Below, in pieces: positions 44,067 through 53,401 of a stretch of DNA of 64,000 nt. The notes beneath the pieces were generated by a model that worked only from the letters and a program-made list of their open reading frames with translations, ran no database searches and had not been told where the DNA came from. This DNA is from an uncultured Chiayiivirga sp. (lineage in GTDB: Bacteria > Pseudomonadota > Gammaproteobacteria > Xanthomonadales > Xanthomonadaceae). The DNA lies in assembly GCA_934525595.1 (NCBI GenBank), contig CAKSZJ010000017.1, positions 6,844-70,843 on the forward strand, given 5' to 3'. How positions within the stretch are numbered: the first letter of the stretch is position 1; every line of letters begins with the position of its first letter. Position numbers and translations under genes: made by a program.

Positions 44067-45059
44067 TCAGCCTCCGATGGACGCCAGGTGCGGAGTGAGG
44101 CCGGCGTTGCCTTCGTGCAGACCGTGGCCGGCCGCCTTCCTGCCCAGCTGCATGGCGATGCGCGCGACCAGGGCGTCGAAGTCGTCGTCGCACTGCAGCA
44201 GCGGGCGCAGCGCGATGCCGAAGTCGCCGAACAGGCAGAGGCGCAGGTCACCGCGCGCCGTGACGCGCAGGCGGTTGCAGCCGGCACAGAAATCCTTCGA
44301 ATAGGGCGCGATGATGCCGATCCGTCCGCGACAGCGCGGATGGGCGAACTCGCGCGCCGGACCGGCGTCGGCCGCGCGCGGGGTGATCGACCAGCCGGCG
44401 GCGACGAGCTGGCGCTCCAGCGTCTCGGCGCGGACGTGATGGCGCTCGAAGTAGGCGCGGTTGTCGCCGGTTCGCATCAGCTCGATGAACCGCACGGCCA
44501 CGTCGCGCCCGCGCAGGAAGTCCATCCAGGCCGGCAGCTCGTCGTCGTTCAGCCCGCGCAGCAGCACCGCGTTGAGCTTGACCGAATCAAATCCCAGTCC
44601 CTGCGCCATCTCCACGCCCTCCATCACCTCTTCGAAGCGGTCGTGGCCGGTGATGGCGGCAAAGCGCGCGGGCTGCAGGCTGTCCAGGCTGACGTTGAGC
44701 GCGGTCAGTCCCGCGTCGCGCCAGAGCGCCACGCGACGCGGCAGCAGGCAGCCGTTGGTGGTCAGGGCAATCTTGCGCACGCCCGGAGTTGCCGCCACGG
44801 CGGCGATGATCGACGCAAGATCCTTGCGCAGACTGGGCTCCCCGCCGGTCAGGCGGATCTTGTGCATTCCCATCGCCGCAAAGCCGCGCACCAGGCGCCG
44901 GATTTCCTCCAGGGTCAGGAAGCCGGGTCGCCCGTCGGGGCGATAGCCGTCCGGCAGGCAGTAGCTGCAGCGGAAGTTGCAGGCCTCGGTCAGCGAGAGC
45001 CGCAGATAGGGAAACGTGCGGCCGAAGCCGTCCACGAGGGATGCCATGTCGTGCTCCAT
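44067..45059 (-). CDS. moaA: GTP 3',8-cyclase
   Basis: 330 residues. The radical SAM cluster ligands are Cys27, Cys31 and Cys34 (CNFRCSYC), with LTGGEPSLRKDL for SAM binding. The C-terminal cluster appears as FCAGCNRLR and a third Cys at LRLCLFG, as in MoaA, which uses it to hold GTP. It starts molybdopterin synthesis. First gene of the minus-strand operon; an ATG at 45047 is a possible alternative start. No molybdenum-cofactor riboswitch was recognised in the 256 bases upstream. Confidence 0.95.
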   Translation of the reverse strand: MEHDMASLVDGFGRTFPYLRLSLTEACNFRCSYCLPDGYRPDGRPGFLTLEEIRRLVRGFAAMGMHKIRLTGGEPSLRKDLASIIAAVAATPGVRKIALTTNGCLLPRRVALWRDAGLTALNVSLDSLQPARFAAITGHDRFEEVMEGVEMAQGLGFDSVKLNAVLLRGLNDDELPAWMDFLRGRDVAVRFIELMRTGDNRAYFERHHVRAETLERQLVAAGWSITPRAADAGPAREFAHPRCRGRIGIIAPYSKDFCAGCNRLRVTARGDLRLCLFGDFGIALRPLLQCDDDFDALVARIAMQLGRKAAGHGLHEGNAGLTPHLASIGG

Positions 45060-45315
45060 TCCAGGCGCGGAACCCCGGACCGCTTCCTGATCCGGCCCAC
45101 GGCCCGCCGGCGCCTCGGACGTATCCTAACGCCATGCGGCGAGCCCGCACGTGCCCGCGGGGGCGGCGGCAGGCGTCGGGCGTGGGCAGGATGTCGCGGC
45201 GAACCGCCGGACATGCGCCTTTCCGGAGCGCCCCTCCAGCTTTCATGCGCCGCGGGTGGCGGGATTCGCGGGCGGACAGATAGACTTTGCGCCCCTATCG
45301 AGCCGGAGCGGCCGG

Positions 45316-45759
45316 ATGCGTCTGACGGGCGAGTTGCCGGTGCTGGGCTGGCGCGAATGGGCGACCCTGCCCGCGCTGGGCCTGGACGCGATCGTGGCCA
45401 AGATCGACACCGGCGCACGCAGCTGCGCGCTGCACGTGGAGTGGCAGCGCGAGCAAATCGAAGACGGGATCGCGCAGGTGCGGTTCGCGCTGCGCCCGAC
45501 CGCGGACGGACCGATCCACGAAGTGTGTGCGCCGATCGTGGGCCGGCGGACCGTGGCTGACACCGGCGGCGGGCGCGAGGCGCGGATCTTCATCCGCACG
45601 CCTCTGCGCCTGGGCGGCTGGGAGCACGACGTCGAGATCGGGCTGACCCATCGGCACGGGCTGCGCCATCGGATGCTGATCGGCCGCGCCGCGCTGGCCG
45701 GGCACTGGTGCGTGGACCCCGGACGCAGCTTCGTGCTGGGCAGCGAGCGGCTCCCGTGA
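45316..45759 (+). CDS. rimB: RimB-type retropepsin-like protease
   Basis: 147 residues from the ATG at 45316 with a GGAG ribosome binding site. The DTG active-site triplet (Asp31-Thr-Gly) in [15 protein letters not shown] marks a retroviral-type aspartic protease fold of the PF05618 family, formerly annotated as an ATP-dependent zinc protease. In Pseudomonas RimB trims the glutamate tail that RimK adds to ribosomal protein S6. It overlaps rimK by four bases (GTGA). rimA is not seen. Confidence 0.88.
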   Translation: MRLTGELPVLGWREWATLPALGLDAIVAKIDTGARSCALHVEWQREQIEDGIAQVRFALRPTADGPIHEVCAPIVGRRTVADTGGGREARIFIRTPLRLGGWEHDVEIGLTHRHGLRHRMLIGRAALAGHWCVDPGRSFVLGSERLP

Positions 45760-46688
45760 AACTGGCCATCCTCTCGCGCAACGCCGCGCTCTATTCCACC
45801 CGCCGACTGGTGGAAACGGCGCGCGCCCAGGGCCACGTGGTGCGCGTGCTCGACCCGCTGCGCTGCTGTCTGCGCATCGCTTCGGGGGCCTTCGAGCTGC
45901 ACTACAAGGGCCGTGCCCTGCGCGGCTACGACGCGGTGATCCCGCGTATCGGCGCCTCGATCACCCGCTACGGCACCGCCGTGGTGCGCCAGTTCGAGCT
46001 GATGGGGGTGTATTCGCCCAACGGCGGGGACGCGATCGCACGGGCACGCGACAAGCTGCGCTGCCATCAGCTGGTGGCCGCCTGCGGGCTGGGAATGCCG
46101 CTGACGGTGGCCGGTGACAGCCCGGACGACACCGCCGACATCCTCGCCCTGCTCGGCCCGCCGCCGCACGTGGTCAAGCTCAACCAGGGCAGCCAGGGCC
46201 TGGGCGTGGTGCTGGCCGACACGGCGCTGGCCTCGCGCAGCGTGACCCAGGCCTTCCGCGGACTTTCCGCGGATTTTCTGGTGCAGGAATTCGTGGCCGA
46301 GGCGGGCGGTTCGGATCTGCGCTGCCTGGTCCTGGGCGATCGCGTGGTGGCCGCGATCCAGCGTCAGGCCGGCAGCGGCGAGTTCCGCGCCAACCTGCAT
46401 CGCGGCGGCAGTGCGCACGCGACAACGCTGGATGCCGCCGAGGCGGATGCGGCGGTGCGCGCGGCGCGTGCGGTCGGGCTGGAGATCGCCGGCGTGGATC
46501 TGCTGCGCTCGCGGCGCGGCCCGCTGGTGCTGGAAGTGAACGCTTCGCCCGGCCTGGAAGGCATCGAAAGGGCCAGCGGGGTGGACGTGGCCGCGGAAAT
46601 CATGGGCTACGTGGCGCGCTGCAGCGAGCAGCGCCCCGCGGCGCGCACGGCGCGACCTGCGCGCCGCGGGCGCTTAACGAAACCCTGA
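45756..46688 (+). CDS. rimK: Ribosomal protein S6 glutamate ligase-like ATP-grasp protein
   Basis: 310 residues from a GTG in the rimB stop. The ATP-grasp core is visible: [32 protein letters not shown], and the C-terminal metal site [14 protein letters not shown]. Typical RimK features ([13 protein letters not shown]) are present. It adds glutamates to the C-terminus of S6, altering ribosome behaviour. A basic Arg/Ala tail (about 290-310) is longer than usual. A terminator follows. Confidence 0.93.
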   Translation: MKLAILSRNAALYSTRRLVETARAQGHVVRVLDPLRCCLRIASGAFELHYKGRALRGYDAVIPRIGASITRYGTAVVRQFELMGVYSPNGGDAIARARDKLRCHQLVAACGLGMPLTVAGDSPDDTADILALLGPPPHVVKLNQGSQGLGVVLADTALASRSVTQAFRGLSADFLVQEFVAEAGGSDLRCLVLGDRVVAAIQRQAGSGEFRANLHRGGSAHATTLDAAEADAAVRAARAVGLEIAGVDLLRSRRGPLVLEVNASPGLEGIERASGVDVAAEIMGYVARCSEQRPAARTARPARRGRLTKP

Positions 46689-46804
46689 AACCACTTTAAC
46701 GATCTTCTTCCACCCCCGGACTTAGCCTGTGCCCACCTGGATCTTCCTCGACACTCCTGAGGATTGCGTGAAGGGTAGATTGCGGTAATCGGGGCAATAC
46801 CTTC

Positions 46805-46851
46805 GGCCCGCGCGAACCGGCGTCCCCCCCGCCGCAAGCGCGGGCCTTTTT
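46805..46851 (+). terminator. Rho-independent terminator after rimK
   Basis: Arms GGCCCGCGC (46805-46813) and GCGCGGGCC (46838-46846), with an inner CCGGCG/CGCCG pair, followed by five Ts. The hairpin lies in the 255-base gap before the response regulator gene. Confidence 0.75.
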
Positions 46852-46943
46852 GTTGCCCGCGCCGCCGTTCGGCGCACAGCAAGGCATGGCCCGGGGCGAT
46901 GCGGCTATGCTGGCACCGGCCCCATCATCCGGCACCCACTCCC

Positions 46944-47627
46944 ATGCGCATCCTCGTCATCGAAGACAACACCGACATCGCGGCCAACCTCGGTGATTAC
47001 CTGGAGGACCGCGGCCACACCGTGGATTTCGCCGCAGACGGCATCACCGGCCTGCACCGGGCGGTGGTCGACACCTTCGACGCCATCATCCTCGACCTCA
47101 ACCTGCCGGGCATGGACGGCCTGGAGGTGTGCCGCAAGCTGCGCCAGGAGGCTCACAAGGACACTCCGGTGCTCATGCTGACCGCGCGCGATGCGCTGGA
47201 GCAGAAGCTGGCCGGGTTCGAATCGGGCGCCGACGACTATCTGGTCAAGCCGTTTGCGCTGCAGGAACTGGATGCGCGTCTGGGCGTGCTGCTGCGGCGC
47301 GGACGCGGAAGCCATTCGCGCGTGCTCAACGTCGCGGATCTCGAGTACAACCTCGACACCCTGGAAGTGGTGCGCGCCGGCACGTCGGTCACGCTCAACC
47401 CGACCGCGCTCAAGATCCTCCAGGTGCTGATGGAGGCGTCGCCCGCGGTGGTCACGCGGCAGGAGCTGGAAACCCGCGTGTGGGGCGAGGAATTGCCCGA
47501 CTCGGACAGCCTGCGGGTACACATCCACGGACTGCGCGCGGCGGTGGACAAGCCCTTCGGCCGACCGCTGATCCAGACCCGCCACGGCATCGGCTACCGG
47601 CTGGTGGATCTCGAACCTTCCGCGTGA
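46944..47627 (+). CDS. OmpR/PhoP-type response regulator
   Basis: 227 residues. The receiver domain has phosphate-accepting Asp51 in ILDLNLPGMDG, acidic residues Glu7/Asp8, and Lys in DYLVKPFAL. The winged-helix DNA-binding domain (about 130-222) ends RHGIGYRLV as in OmpR-family proteins. It is paired with the histidine kinase whose GTG start lies in its stop codon. The regulon cannot be told from sequence; the set resembles PhoP/RaxR-like regulators of Xanthomonadales. Confidence 0.92.
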   Translation: MRILVIEDNTDIAANLGDYLEDRGHTVDFAADGITGLHRAVVDTFDAIILDLNLPGMDGLEVCRKLRQEAHKDTPVLMLTARDALEQKLAGFESGADDYLVKPFALQELDARLGVLLRRGRGSHSRVLNVADLEYNLDTLEVVRAGTSVTLNPTALKILQVLMEASPAVVTRQELETRVWGEELPDSDSLRVHIHGLRAAVDKPFGRPLIQTRHGIGYRLVDLEPSA

Positions 47628-48967
47628 GCCGCACCGTGGCAGCTGCACCCGGACAACCGCTGCCGCGCCAGCGCCTGCGCGCGCGCATCGTCGCGTCCTT
47701 CGTCCTGCTCGGCTTCGGCCTGACCGTGCTGTTCGCCGCCTCCACGCTGGCGTTGCGTGAGCGCATCGAGAACCAGCTGGTCGGCGCCTGGCTCAGCGCG
47801 GAAGCCTCCGCCTACCTGGAGTTCAAGCGCGCCCACCCAGAACCCGATGCGGCCTATGGGCTGCAGGAGCAGCAGATCGAGATTTTCGCCTTCCGGCCCG
47901 AGAGCCCGCAGATCCCGCTGGCCTGGCGCGACCTGCCGGACGGCGTGCACGACTGGCGCGATCCGGATGCGCGCGGCCGCAACGCCGACTTCAAGCTGGC
48001 CGTGGCGCGCGCGCCGGACATCGTCACCTTCATCAAGTACGGCTACGGGCGCCAGGCGCTCAGTGCGCAGCAGCTGATGATGGTGCTGGGCGTGAGCGTG
48101 GTGATCTTCACCCTGCTGGCCTGGCTGATCGGGCTGTGGTCTTCGCGCAGGGTGATGCGCCCGGTGGCCGACCTGGCGGCGCGCGTGGAGGGATTTCGCG
48201 GCGACGTCAGGCGCACCCCGCTGGCGCCGCATTTCGCCCGGGATGAAGTCGGCCAGCTCGCCCAGGCGCTCGACGACTACGCCGATCAGCTCACCGAACG
48301 GGTGACGCGCGATCGCGAGTTCAACGCCGATGTGAGCCACGAGCTGCGCACTCCGCTGGCGGTGATCCGCGGGGCCACCGAGCTGCTGCTTTCCACCCCC
48401 GATCTTTCGGACAAGATGCGCCAGCGCCTCCTGCGCATCGAGCGCGCCACCCAGCAGAGCACCGACCTGACCACGGCACTGCTGATGCTCTCGCGCAGCG
48501 AGCGCGGCAGCGGGCGCAGCGACGTGCGGCGCATCGTCGAGGCGCAGGCCGAGGCCAACCGCACGCACCTGCTGAACAAGCCGGTGAGCCTGCGCGTGGA
48601 TGGCCAGCACGACGCCTTCGTCGAGGCGCCCGAAGCGGTGCTCTCGGTGGCGCTCAACAACCTGATCGGCAACGCCTGCAAGTACACCCTCGAAGGTGAG
48701 GTCGCGGTGACCGTGCTGGCCGACCGGGTCGAGGTGGCCGACACCGGCCCCGGCATCGCCAGCGAAGACGCCGAGCGCCTTTTCGAACGCGGCTACCGCG
48801 GCGGCAGCTCGGCCGGCAGCAAGGGCGCCGGGATTGGCCTTGCGATCGTCAAACGGCTATGCGACCTGTACGGCTGGCGCGTCCGCCTGGAGCCGCGCAC
48901 CGATCGTCAGGGCAGCCGCGCCACGCTGGAGTTCGAGCCGGACCGGAGCGTGGGCGACGCCGCCTAG
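47624..48967 (+). CDS. Sensor histidine kinase
   Basis: 447 residues from a GTG overlapping the regulator stop (GTGA). Two membrane helices (about 22-44 and 150-172) flank a ~105-residue periplasmic sensor domain with YGLQEQQIEIFAF. A HAMP-like segment and the phospho-acceptor His239 in DVSHELRTPL follow, then the ATPase domain with NLIGNACKYT, DTGPGI and GAGIGLAIVKRL. It phosphorylates the upstream regulator; the signal is unknown. Confidence 0.93.
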   Translation: MSRTVAAAPGQPLPRQRLRARIVASFVLLGFGLTVLFAASTLALRERIENQLVGAWLSAEASAYLEFKRAHPEPDAAYGLQEQQIEIFAFRPESPQIPLAWRDLPDGVHDWRDPDARGRNADFKLAVARAPDIVTFIKYGYGRQALSAQQLMMVLGVSVVIFTLLAWLIGLWSSRRVMRPVADLAARVEGFRGDVRRTPLAPHFARDEVGQLAQALDDYADQLTERVTRDREFNADVSHELRTPLAVIRGATELLLSTPDLSDKMRQRLLRIERATQQSTDLTTALLMLSRSERGSGRSDVRRIVEAQAEANRTHLLNKPVSLRVDGQHDAFVEAPEAVLSVALNNLIGNACKYTLEGEVAVTVLADRVEVADTGPGIASEDAERLFERGYRGGSSAGSKGAGIGLAIVKRLCDLYGWRVRLEPRTDRQGSRATLEFEPDRSVGDAA

Positions 48968-49040
48968 GAGCCTGCGCGGCAGGCCGGTTCGCGGTGCGCG
49001 ACGCGCGTGAGGGCCGCGTTCCGCAGCGGCCTGGCACGGC

Positions 49041-49658
49041 TCAGAAGCGCAGCCACCAGCAGCCCGCATGGCGAATCACCCCCAGCGTTGCCAGGGGCGG
49101 CGGTGCGGGCTGGCTCAGCCCGCCCTCGTGGAACGCGCCGATGCGGACCGCCTCGGGATCTTCCGGCGGCATGCCGGGATAGGCGTCCGGGTCGAGCACG
49201 ACGAAAGCGGCGTCGGGATAGATCAGCTCGGCCGAACCGTCGGACTGCGCGGCGATCGCCTCCAGCCGGTCCATCACTGCACGCGCGCTCCATTTGCCCA
49301 TCCCGGGCCAGTGGTAGAGGCCGGAAAGGCCGTTCACGTCGCGCGTTTCCAGCAGCTGGCGAAGGGTCGCCAGCAGTGCCTCGGGGGTACGCGCGCAGTC
49401 GACGGCAACGGGGCCGTAGGAGGCCAGCGGCGGTTCCTGCGCCCCGCTTCCGTCGATGAGGACAGCCGCGCCCGCGGGCGGAGCATGCGCTTCGACCGGC
49501 GGCGTCGGCGCGACCTCGCGCGCGTCGAAGTAATCGCAGGTGCGGTCGGTGAAGATGAGGCTGCCGTCCTCGGCCACGCAGCGCCGCACCGCGGCAGCCG
49601 CATCGCCGGCCGCCAGCACGAGGAGGAGGATCACAGGCCAGCCGACGCGCAGGTTCAT
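49041..49658 (-). CDS. Secreted DUF4124-type protein
   Basis: 205 residues with a signal peptide (about 1-22). The mature N-terminus VRRCVAEDGSLIFTDRTC is a DUF4124-like motif (a small Cys-containing module common in exported gammaproteobacterial proteins). The remainder (YHWPGMGKWSARAVMDRLEAI, IRHAGCWWLRF) has no recognised domain. Downstream of metF on the same strand by 15 bases, so it may be co-transcribed. Function unknown. Confidence 0.75.
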   Translation of the reverse strand: MNLRVGWPVILLLVLAAGDAAAAVRRCVAEDGSLIFTDRTCDYFDAREVAPTPPVEAHAPPAGAAVLIDGSGAQEPPLASYGPVAVDCARTPEALLATLRQLLETRDVNGLSGLYHWPGMGKWSARAVMDRLEAIAAQSDGSAELIYPDAAFVVLDPDAYPGMPPEDPEAVRIGAFHEGGLSQPAPPPLATLGVIRHAGCWWLRF

Positions 49659-49673
49659 CGGCGCAGCTTACCG

Positions 49674-50540
49674 CTACAGGCGGCCCGGCGGCGGTTGATG
49701 CGTCCGGCCCGGCAGGTCACCCAGCCGATCCAGCACCGCCTGGGTCGGCCTGGCGAGATTCAGGGTGTAGAAGTGCAGTCCCGGCGCACCGCCTTCGAGC
49801 AGGCGGCGGCACAGCCCGGCCACGGCATCGGCCGCGAATGCCTTCAGGCTGGTGACGTCATCGCCATAGGCCGACAGCCGGCGATGCATCCAGCGCGGGA
49901 TCTCGGCGCCGCACAGATCCGAGAAACGCTTGAGCTGGGTGAAGTTGGAGATCGGCATGATGCCCGGCACGATGGGGATGCCGACGCCCAGCGCGCGCGC
50001 GTCGTCCACGAAGCGGAAGTAGGCATCTGCGTTGTAGAAGTACTGGGTGATCGCCGCATCGGCGCCGGCGTCCACCTTGCGCCTGAAGTGCGCAAGGTCG
50101 GCGAAGGCATCCTCGGCCTGCGGATGGGTTTCCGGGTAGCAGCCCACCTCGATGCGGAACCAGTCGCCGTGGCGCGTGCGGATGAATTCGACGAGATCGC
50201 TGGCGTAGTGGAAATCGCCGGTGCTGGCCATGCCCGAGGGCAGGTCGCCGCGCAGCGCCACGATGCGCCGGCAACCGCGCGCGCGATAGCTGTCCAGCAG
50301 CTCTCCCAGCTCCGCGCGCGTGCCGCCGACACAGGACACGTGGGGCGCAGCCTCGAAGCCGTGGCGGGTGCGCAGCGCCTCGACGGTTTCGGGCGTGTAG
50401 CTCAGCGTCGAGCCGCCCGCGCCGAAGGTGACCGAGACGTATTCGGGCGCCGCCGCGGCGAGCCGGGCGGCGGCGCGGTGCAGCTGGGCGCGCTGTTCCT
50501 CGGTCTTGGGCGGGTAGAACTCGAAGCTGATCGCGGACAT
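49674..50540 (-). CDS. metF: Methylenetetrahydrofolate reductase
   Basis: 288 residues from the ATG at 50540, preceded by AAGG. It has the FAD-binding TIM barrel signature: [15 protein letters not shown] at the start, [18 protein letters not shown], and [18 protein letters not shown]. It reduces 5,10-methylene-THF to 5-methyl-THF for methionine synthesis. Upstream a palindrome and a TATATTT element may form its control region. Confidence 0.95.
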   Translation of the reverse strand: MSAISFEFYPPKTEEQRAQLHRAAARLAAAAPEYVSVTFGAGGSTLSYTPETVEALRTRHGFEAAPHVSCVGGTRAELGELLDSYRARGCRRIVALRGDLPSGMASTGDFHYASDLVEFIRTRHGDWFRIEVGCYPETHPQAEDAFADLAHFRRKVDAGADAAITQYFYNADAYFRFVDDARALGVGIPIVPGIMPISNFTQLKRFSDLCGAEIPRWMHRRLSAYGDDVTSLKAFAADAVAGLCRRLLEGGAPGLHFYTLNLARPTQAVLDRLGDLPGRTHQPPPGRL

Positions 50541-50582
50541 CGGGAAACCTTGCGGAAAACGGGGCAACAAAGTCTATCGCTT

Positions 50583-50605
50583 CATCGCGATGGAAAGAAA
50601 TATAT
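50583..50605 (-). promoter_or_regulatory. Candidate operator/promoter of metF
   Basis: The palindrome CATCGCGATG (50583-50592) adjoins a CATATATTTCTTT stretch (reading left) 43 bases before the metF start. AT-rich DNA is scarce here, so a -10 with an overlapping operator is plausible, perhaps for a methionine or SAH-responsive regulator. The regulator is not identified. Confidence 0.35.
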
Positions 50606-50650
50606 GGCACCCCCCGACTTCGCTGCGCCGCCTCCAGCGTCCCTGAACGC

Positions 50651-50677
50651 GGAAGGCCCGCGCGCGGCGGGCCTTCC
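50651..50677. terminator. Hairpin terminator after etfA
   Basis: Arms GGAAGGCCCGC (50651-50661) and GCGGGCCTTCC (50667-50677) with a 5-base loop, 24 bases after the etfA stop on the minus strand. Confidence 0.7.
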
Positions 50678-50700
50678 GGGAACGCGCCAGCAGGCGGACT

Positions 50701-51645
50701 TCAGCCCAGCGCGGCCTCGATCTCCGGCAGCAGGGTGAAGAGGTCGCCCACCAGGCCGATGTCGGCGATCTCGAAGATCGGCGCGTCGCCGTCCTTGTTG
50801 ATCGCCACGATGGTACCGGCGTCCTTGATGCCCGTCAGGTGCTGGATGGCACCGGAAATGCCGACCGCCACATACAGCTCGGGGGCGATGATCTTGCCGG
50901 TCTGGCCGACCTGAAGCTCGTTGGGCACATAGCCCGCATCGACCGCTGCGCGCGAGGCGCCCACGGCCGCGCCGAGGCGGTCCGCCAGGTGGTAGATGAT
51001 CTGGAAGTTCTCCGCCGAACCGACCCCGCGGCCGCCCGACACCACACGTGCTGCGCTCTGCAGGTCCGGGCGATCGGACTTGCCGGCCGCCAGGCCCACG
51101 TAGCGGGTGTGGCCGGGCAGGGCCACGTCGATCGACAGCGCGCGCACTGCCGCGCTGCCGCCCTGCCCCGCCGCGGGCCAGGAGGCCACGCGCACGGTGG
51201 CGACGACGGGCGCATCGGCCGGCGCGCTGACCGTGACGATGGCGTTGCCGGCATAGATCGGGCGCTTGAAGACGTGGCTGGATTCCACCGCCATCACGTC
51301 GCTGACCTGGGCCACGCCGAGCAGCGCGGCGACGCAGGGCATCACATCCTTGCCGAAGGTGGTGGAGGGGCCGAAGACGTAGCTGTATCCAGCCGCGGCC
51401 GCGGCGATCTGCGGCGCCAGGACCTGCGCGATGGCGTGGGCGTTTGCCGGGTTGGCGACGGTCAGCACCTCGTTGACGCCGTCGATCTTCGCCGCGGCTG
51501 CGGCGATGGCGTCGGGCGCATCGGCCAGCACGAGGACGTCGACCTTTTCCGGAGAAAGGGCGCGTGCGGCGGACACCGTCTTGGCGGTGGCCGGAAGGTT
51601 GAGCTGCCCGTTGAGGTGCTCGGCAACGATCAGGACGTTGGACAT
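50701..51645 (-). CDS. etfA: Electron transfer flavoprotein alpha subunit
   Basis: 314 residues. The C-terminal FAD domain carries [36 protein letters not shown] and [16 protein letters not shown], the EtfA signature. EtfAB takes electrons from acyl-CoA and other dehydrogenases and hands them to ETF-ubiquinone oxidoreductase, which is encoded just upstream at 53402-55009. It follows etfB by 22 bases on the same strand. Confidence 0.96.
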   Translation of the reverse strand: MSNVLIVAEHLNGQLNLPATAKTVSAARALSPEKVDVLVLADAPDAIAAAAAKIDGVNEVLTVANPANAHAIAQVLAPQIAAAAAGYSYVFGPSTTFGKDVMPCVAALLGVAQVSDVMAVESSHVFKRPIYAGNAIVTVSAPADAPVVATVRVASWPAAGQGGSAAVRALSIDVALPGHTRYVGLAAGKSDRPDLQSAARVVSGGRGVGSAENFQIIYHLADRLGAAVGASRAAVDAGYVPNELQVGQTGKIIAPELYVAVGISGAIQHLTGIKDAGTIVAINKDGDAPIFEIADIGLVGDLFTLLPEIEAALG

Positions 51646-51667
51646 GGTTCAAATCTCCGGTGCGTTG

Positions 51668-52414
51668 TCAGAGCAGGCCCTTGGCCTTCAGCGCCGCGAC
51701 CAGCTCGGCCGCGTCCTTCACCATCACGCCGCGGCTGCGGCCGGCGGGTGCCTGGTACTTCGTGGCGGCGAGGAAGTCGCCTGACTCCACGCCCAGATCC
51801 GCCAGCGCCACGGTTTCCAGCGGCTTGCTCTTGGCTTTCATGATGTCGGGCAGCTTGATGAAGCGCGGCTCGTTGAGGCGCAGGTCGGTGGTGATGACGG
51901 CGGGCAGGTCCACTTCGAGGGTCTCAAGGCCGGCATCGACCTCGCGCACCACCGTGGCCTTGCCATCGGCCACGTCGACCTTGCTGGCGAAGGTGGCCTG
52001 TGGGCGGCCCCACAGCGTGGCGAGCATCTGGCCGGTCTGGTTGGCGTCATCGTCGATGGCCTGCTTGCCCAGAAGAACGATGTCCGGCTGCTCCTTTTCG
52101 ATCAGCTTGAGGAAGGCGCGCGCCGCGGTCAGCGGCTGCACCGCGGCATCGGCGACCACGTGGACGGCGCGGTTGGCGCCCATCGCCAGGCCGTTGCGCA
52201 GGTGCGCCTGGGCATCGGCCGGGGCGATGGTGGCGACCACGACCTCGGTCGCGACGCCTTTCTCGCGCAACCGCAGCGCTTCTTCCAGCGCGATGTCGTC
52301 GAAGGGATTGGGCGAAAGCTTCACGCCGTCGGTCACCACGCCGGAGCCATCCGGCTTGACCTGGATACGCACGTTGAAGTCCACCACGCGCTTGTAGCCG
52401 ACCAGAATCTTCAT
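51668..52414 (-). CDS. etfB: Electron transfer flavoprotein beta subunit
   Basis: 248 residues. It starts MKILVGYKRVVDFNVRIQV and carries NPFDDIALEEALRLRE and LLGKQAIDDDANQTGQMLA, the conserved AMP-binding and interface regions of EtfB. The C-terminal recognition loop region (LRLNEPRFIKLPDIMKAKSK) contacts partner dehydrogenases. First gene of the etfBA pair. Confidence 0.96.
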   Translation of the reverse strand: MKILVGYKRVVDFNVRIQVKPDGSGVVTDGVKLSPNPFDDIALEEALRLREKGVATEVVVATIAPADAQAHLRNGLAMGANRAVHVVADAAVQPLTAARAFLKLIEKEQPDIVLLGKQAIDDDANQTGQMLATLWGRPQATFASKVDVADGKATVVREVDAGLETLEVDLPAVITTDLRLNEPRFIKLPDIMKAKSKPLETVALADLGVESGDFLAATKYQAPAGRSRGVMVKDAAELVAALKAKGLL

Positions 52415-52468
52415 CGGTTTCAGGTTTCCTGAGGGGTTGGGATCAGGGGTGGCGGCGCGCGCCGCCAG

Positions 52469-53398
52469 TCAGGGGCGATTGTATCGCGGCGGTTCCGAGG
52501 ACGTGCTCCAAACGCCGTCCGATGGCTCCGCGCGGCGCAATCGCTGCTCCAGCGCCTGCGCCATCCGCGCCGCCGAGCCCGGCGCGTGGGCAAAGAACAG
52601 CGACGGCTCGGTCAGTTCCAGCTCCAGCAGGCGCGGGCCATCGGGGCTGGGCAGGAGGTCGACGCGAGCGTAGAGCGGCGCACCGCCGGGAATCGCGGCC
52701 AGCGCGCGCGCGGCCAGTGCCCGTTCGGCCTCGGAGGGCTGCCGCGCGCGGATCGATTCGGGCGCGAACAGCGCGGAAGTCGCAGCCTCATCCCGGTGCA
52801 GCAGCGGCCCCTTGCGGATCGCGTGCGAGAACGTCCCGTCGAAGTGGATCAGTGCGGTTTCGCCGGCGCAGTCCACGTCCTGCAGATAGGGCTGCACCAG
52901 CACCGCACGGCCGCGCTCCAGCAGGCGCCGCACGTGGTTCACCGCGGCCTCGCGCTGCGTGTGCAGGTAGCGCCGCGTATCGCGGCAGCCCGCACCGACC
53001 GCGGGCTTCACCACGAACTCGGCGTGCCCGGGAAAGCGATCGGGCGGCTGGCCCGGTTCGATGAAGGCGCTCTCCACCGTGTCCACGCCGGCTGCGGCCA
53101 GGTCGGCGAGATAGTGCTTGTCGGTGTTCCAGCGCACCAGCGCGGGCGGATTGAACAGGCGGGTGAGCGCACCCACCCGCGCGCACCAGGCGAGGAACGC
53201 TTCAAGCCGTTCGGTATAGTCCCAGGTGGCGCGCAGCAGCACGGCCTGGAAGCCGGACCAGTCGACCGAACCATCGTCCCAATCCACCGCCTCGGCAGCC
53301 ATGCCGCGATCCCGCAGCGCCGCCGCGAGGGGTGCGAAATCCTCGTCGAGCGGCCGAGCGGCCGCCGTGGTGGCCAGTGCGATGCGTGCTTCGGCCAT
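52469..53398 (-). CDS. ATP-grasp family protein
   Basis: 309 residues. Residues about 85-290 have the ATP-grasp pattern: LFNPPALVRWNTDKHYLADLAA, FVVKPAVGAGCRDTRRY (phosphate loop and lysine) and the metal-binding end RVDLLPSPDGPRLLELELTEPSLF. It resembles ATP-grasp enzymes annotated like DcsG or glutathione-synthetase-type ligases, which join a carboxylate to an amine or thiol through an acyl phosphate. Substrates are unknown. It begins 3 bases after the ETF-QO stop, so it is probably in that operon. Confidence 0.8.
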   Translation of the reverse strand: MAEARIALATTAAARPLDEDFAPLAAALRDRGMAAEAVDWDDGSVDWSGFQAVLLRATWDYTERLEAFLAWCARVGALTRLFNPPALVRWNTDKHYLADLAAAGVDTVESAFIEPGQPPDRFPGHAEFVVKPAVGAGCRDTRRYLHTQREAAVNHVRRLLERGRAVLVQPYLQDVDCAGETALIHFDGTFSHAIRKGPLLHRDEAATSALFAPESIRARQPSEAERALAARALAAIPGGAPLYARVDLLPSPDGPRLLELELTEPSLFFAHAPGSAARMAQALEQRLRRAEPSDGVWSTSSEPPRYNRP

Positions 53399-53401
53399 GC
53401 C

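Noticed and set aside
45060-45315. Possible molybdenum cofactor riboswitch before moaA
   Set aside because: No conserved Moco riboswitch blocks or clear stem pattern were recognised in the 256 bases.
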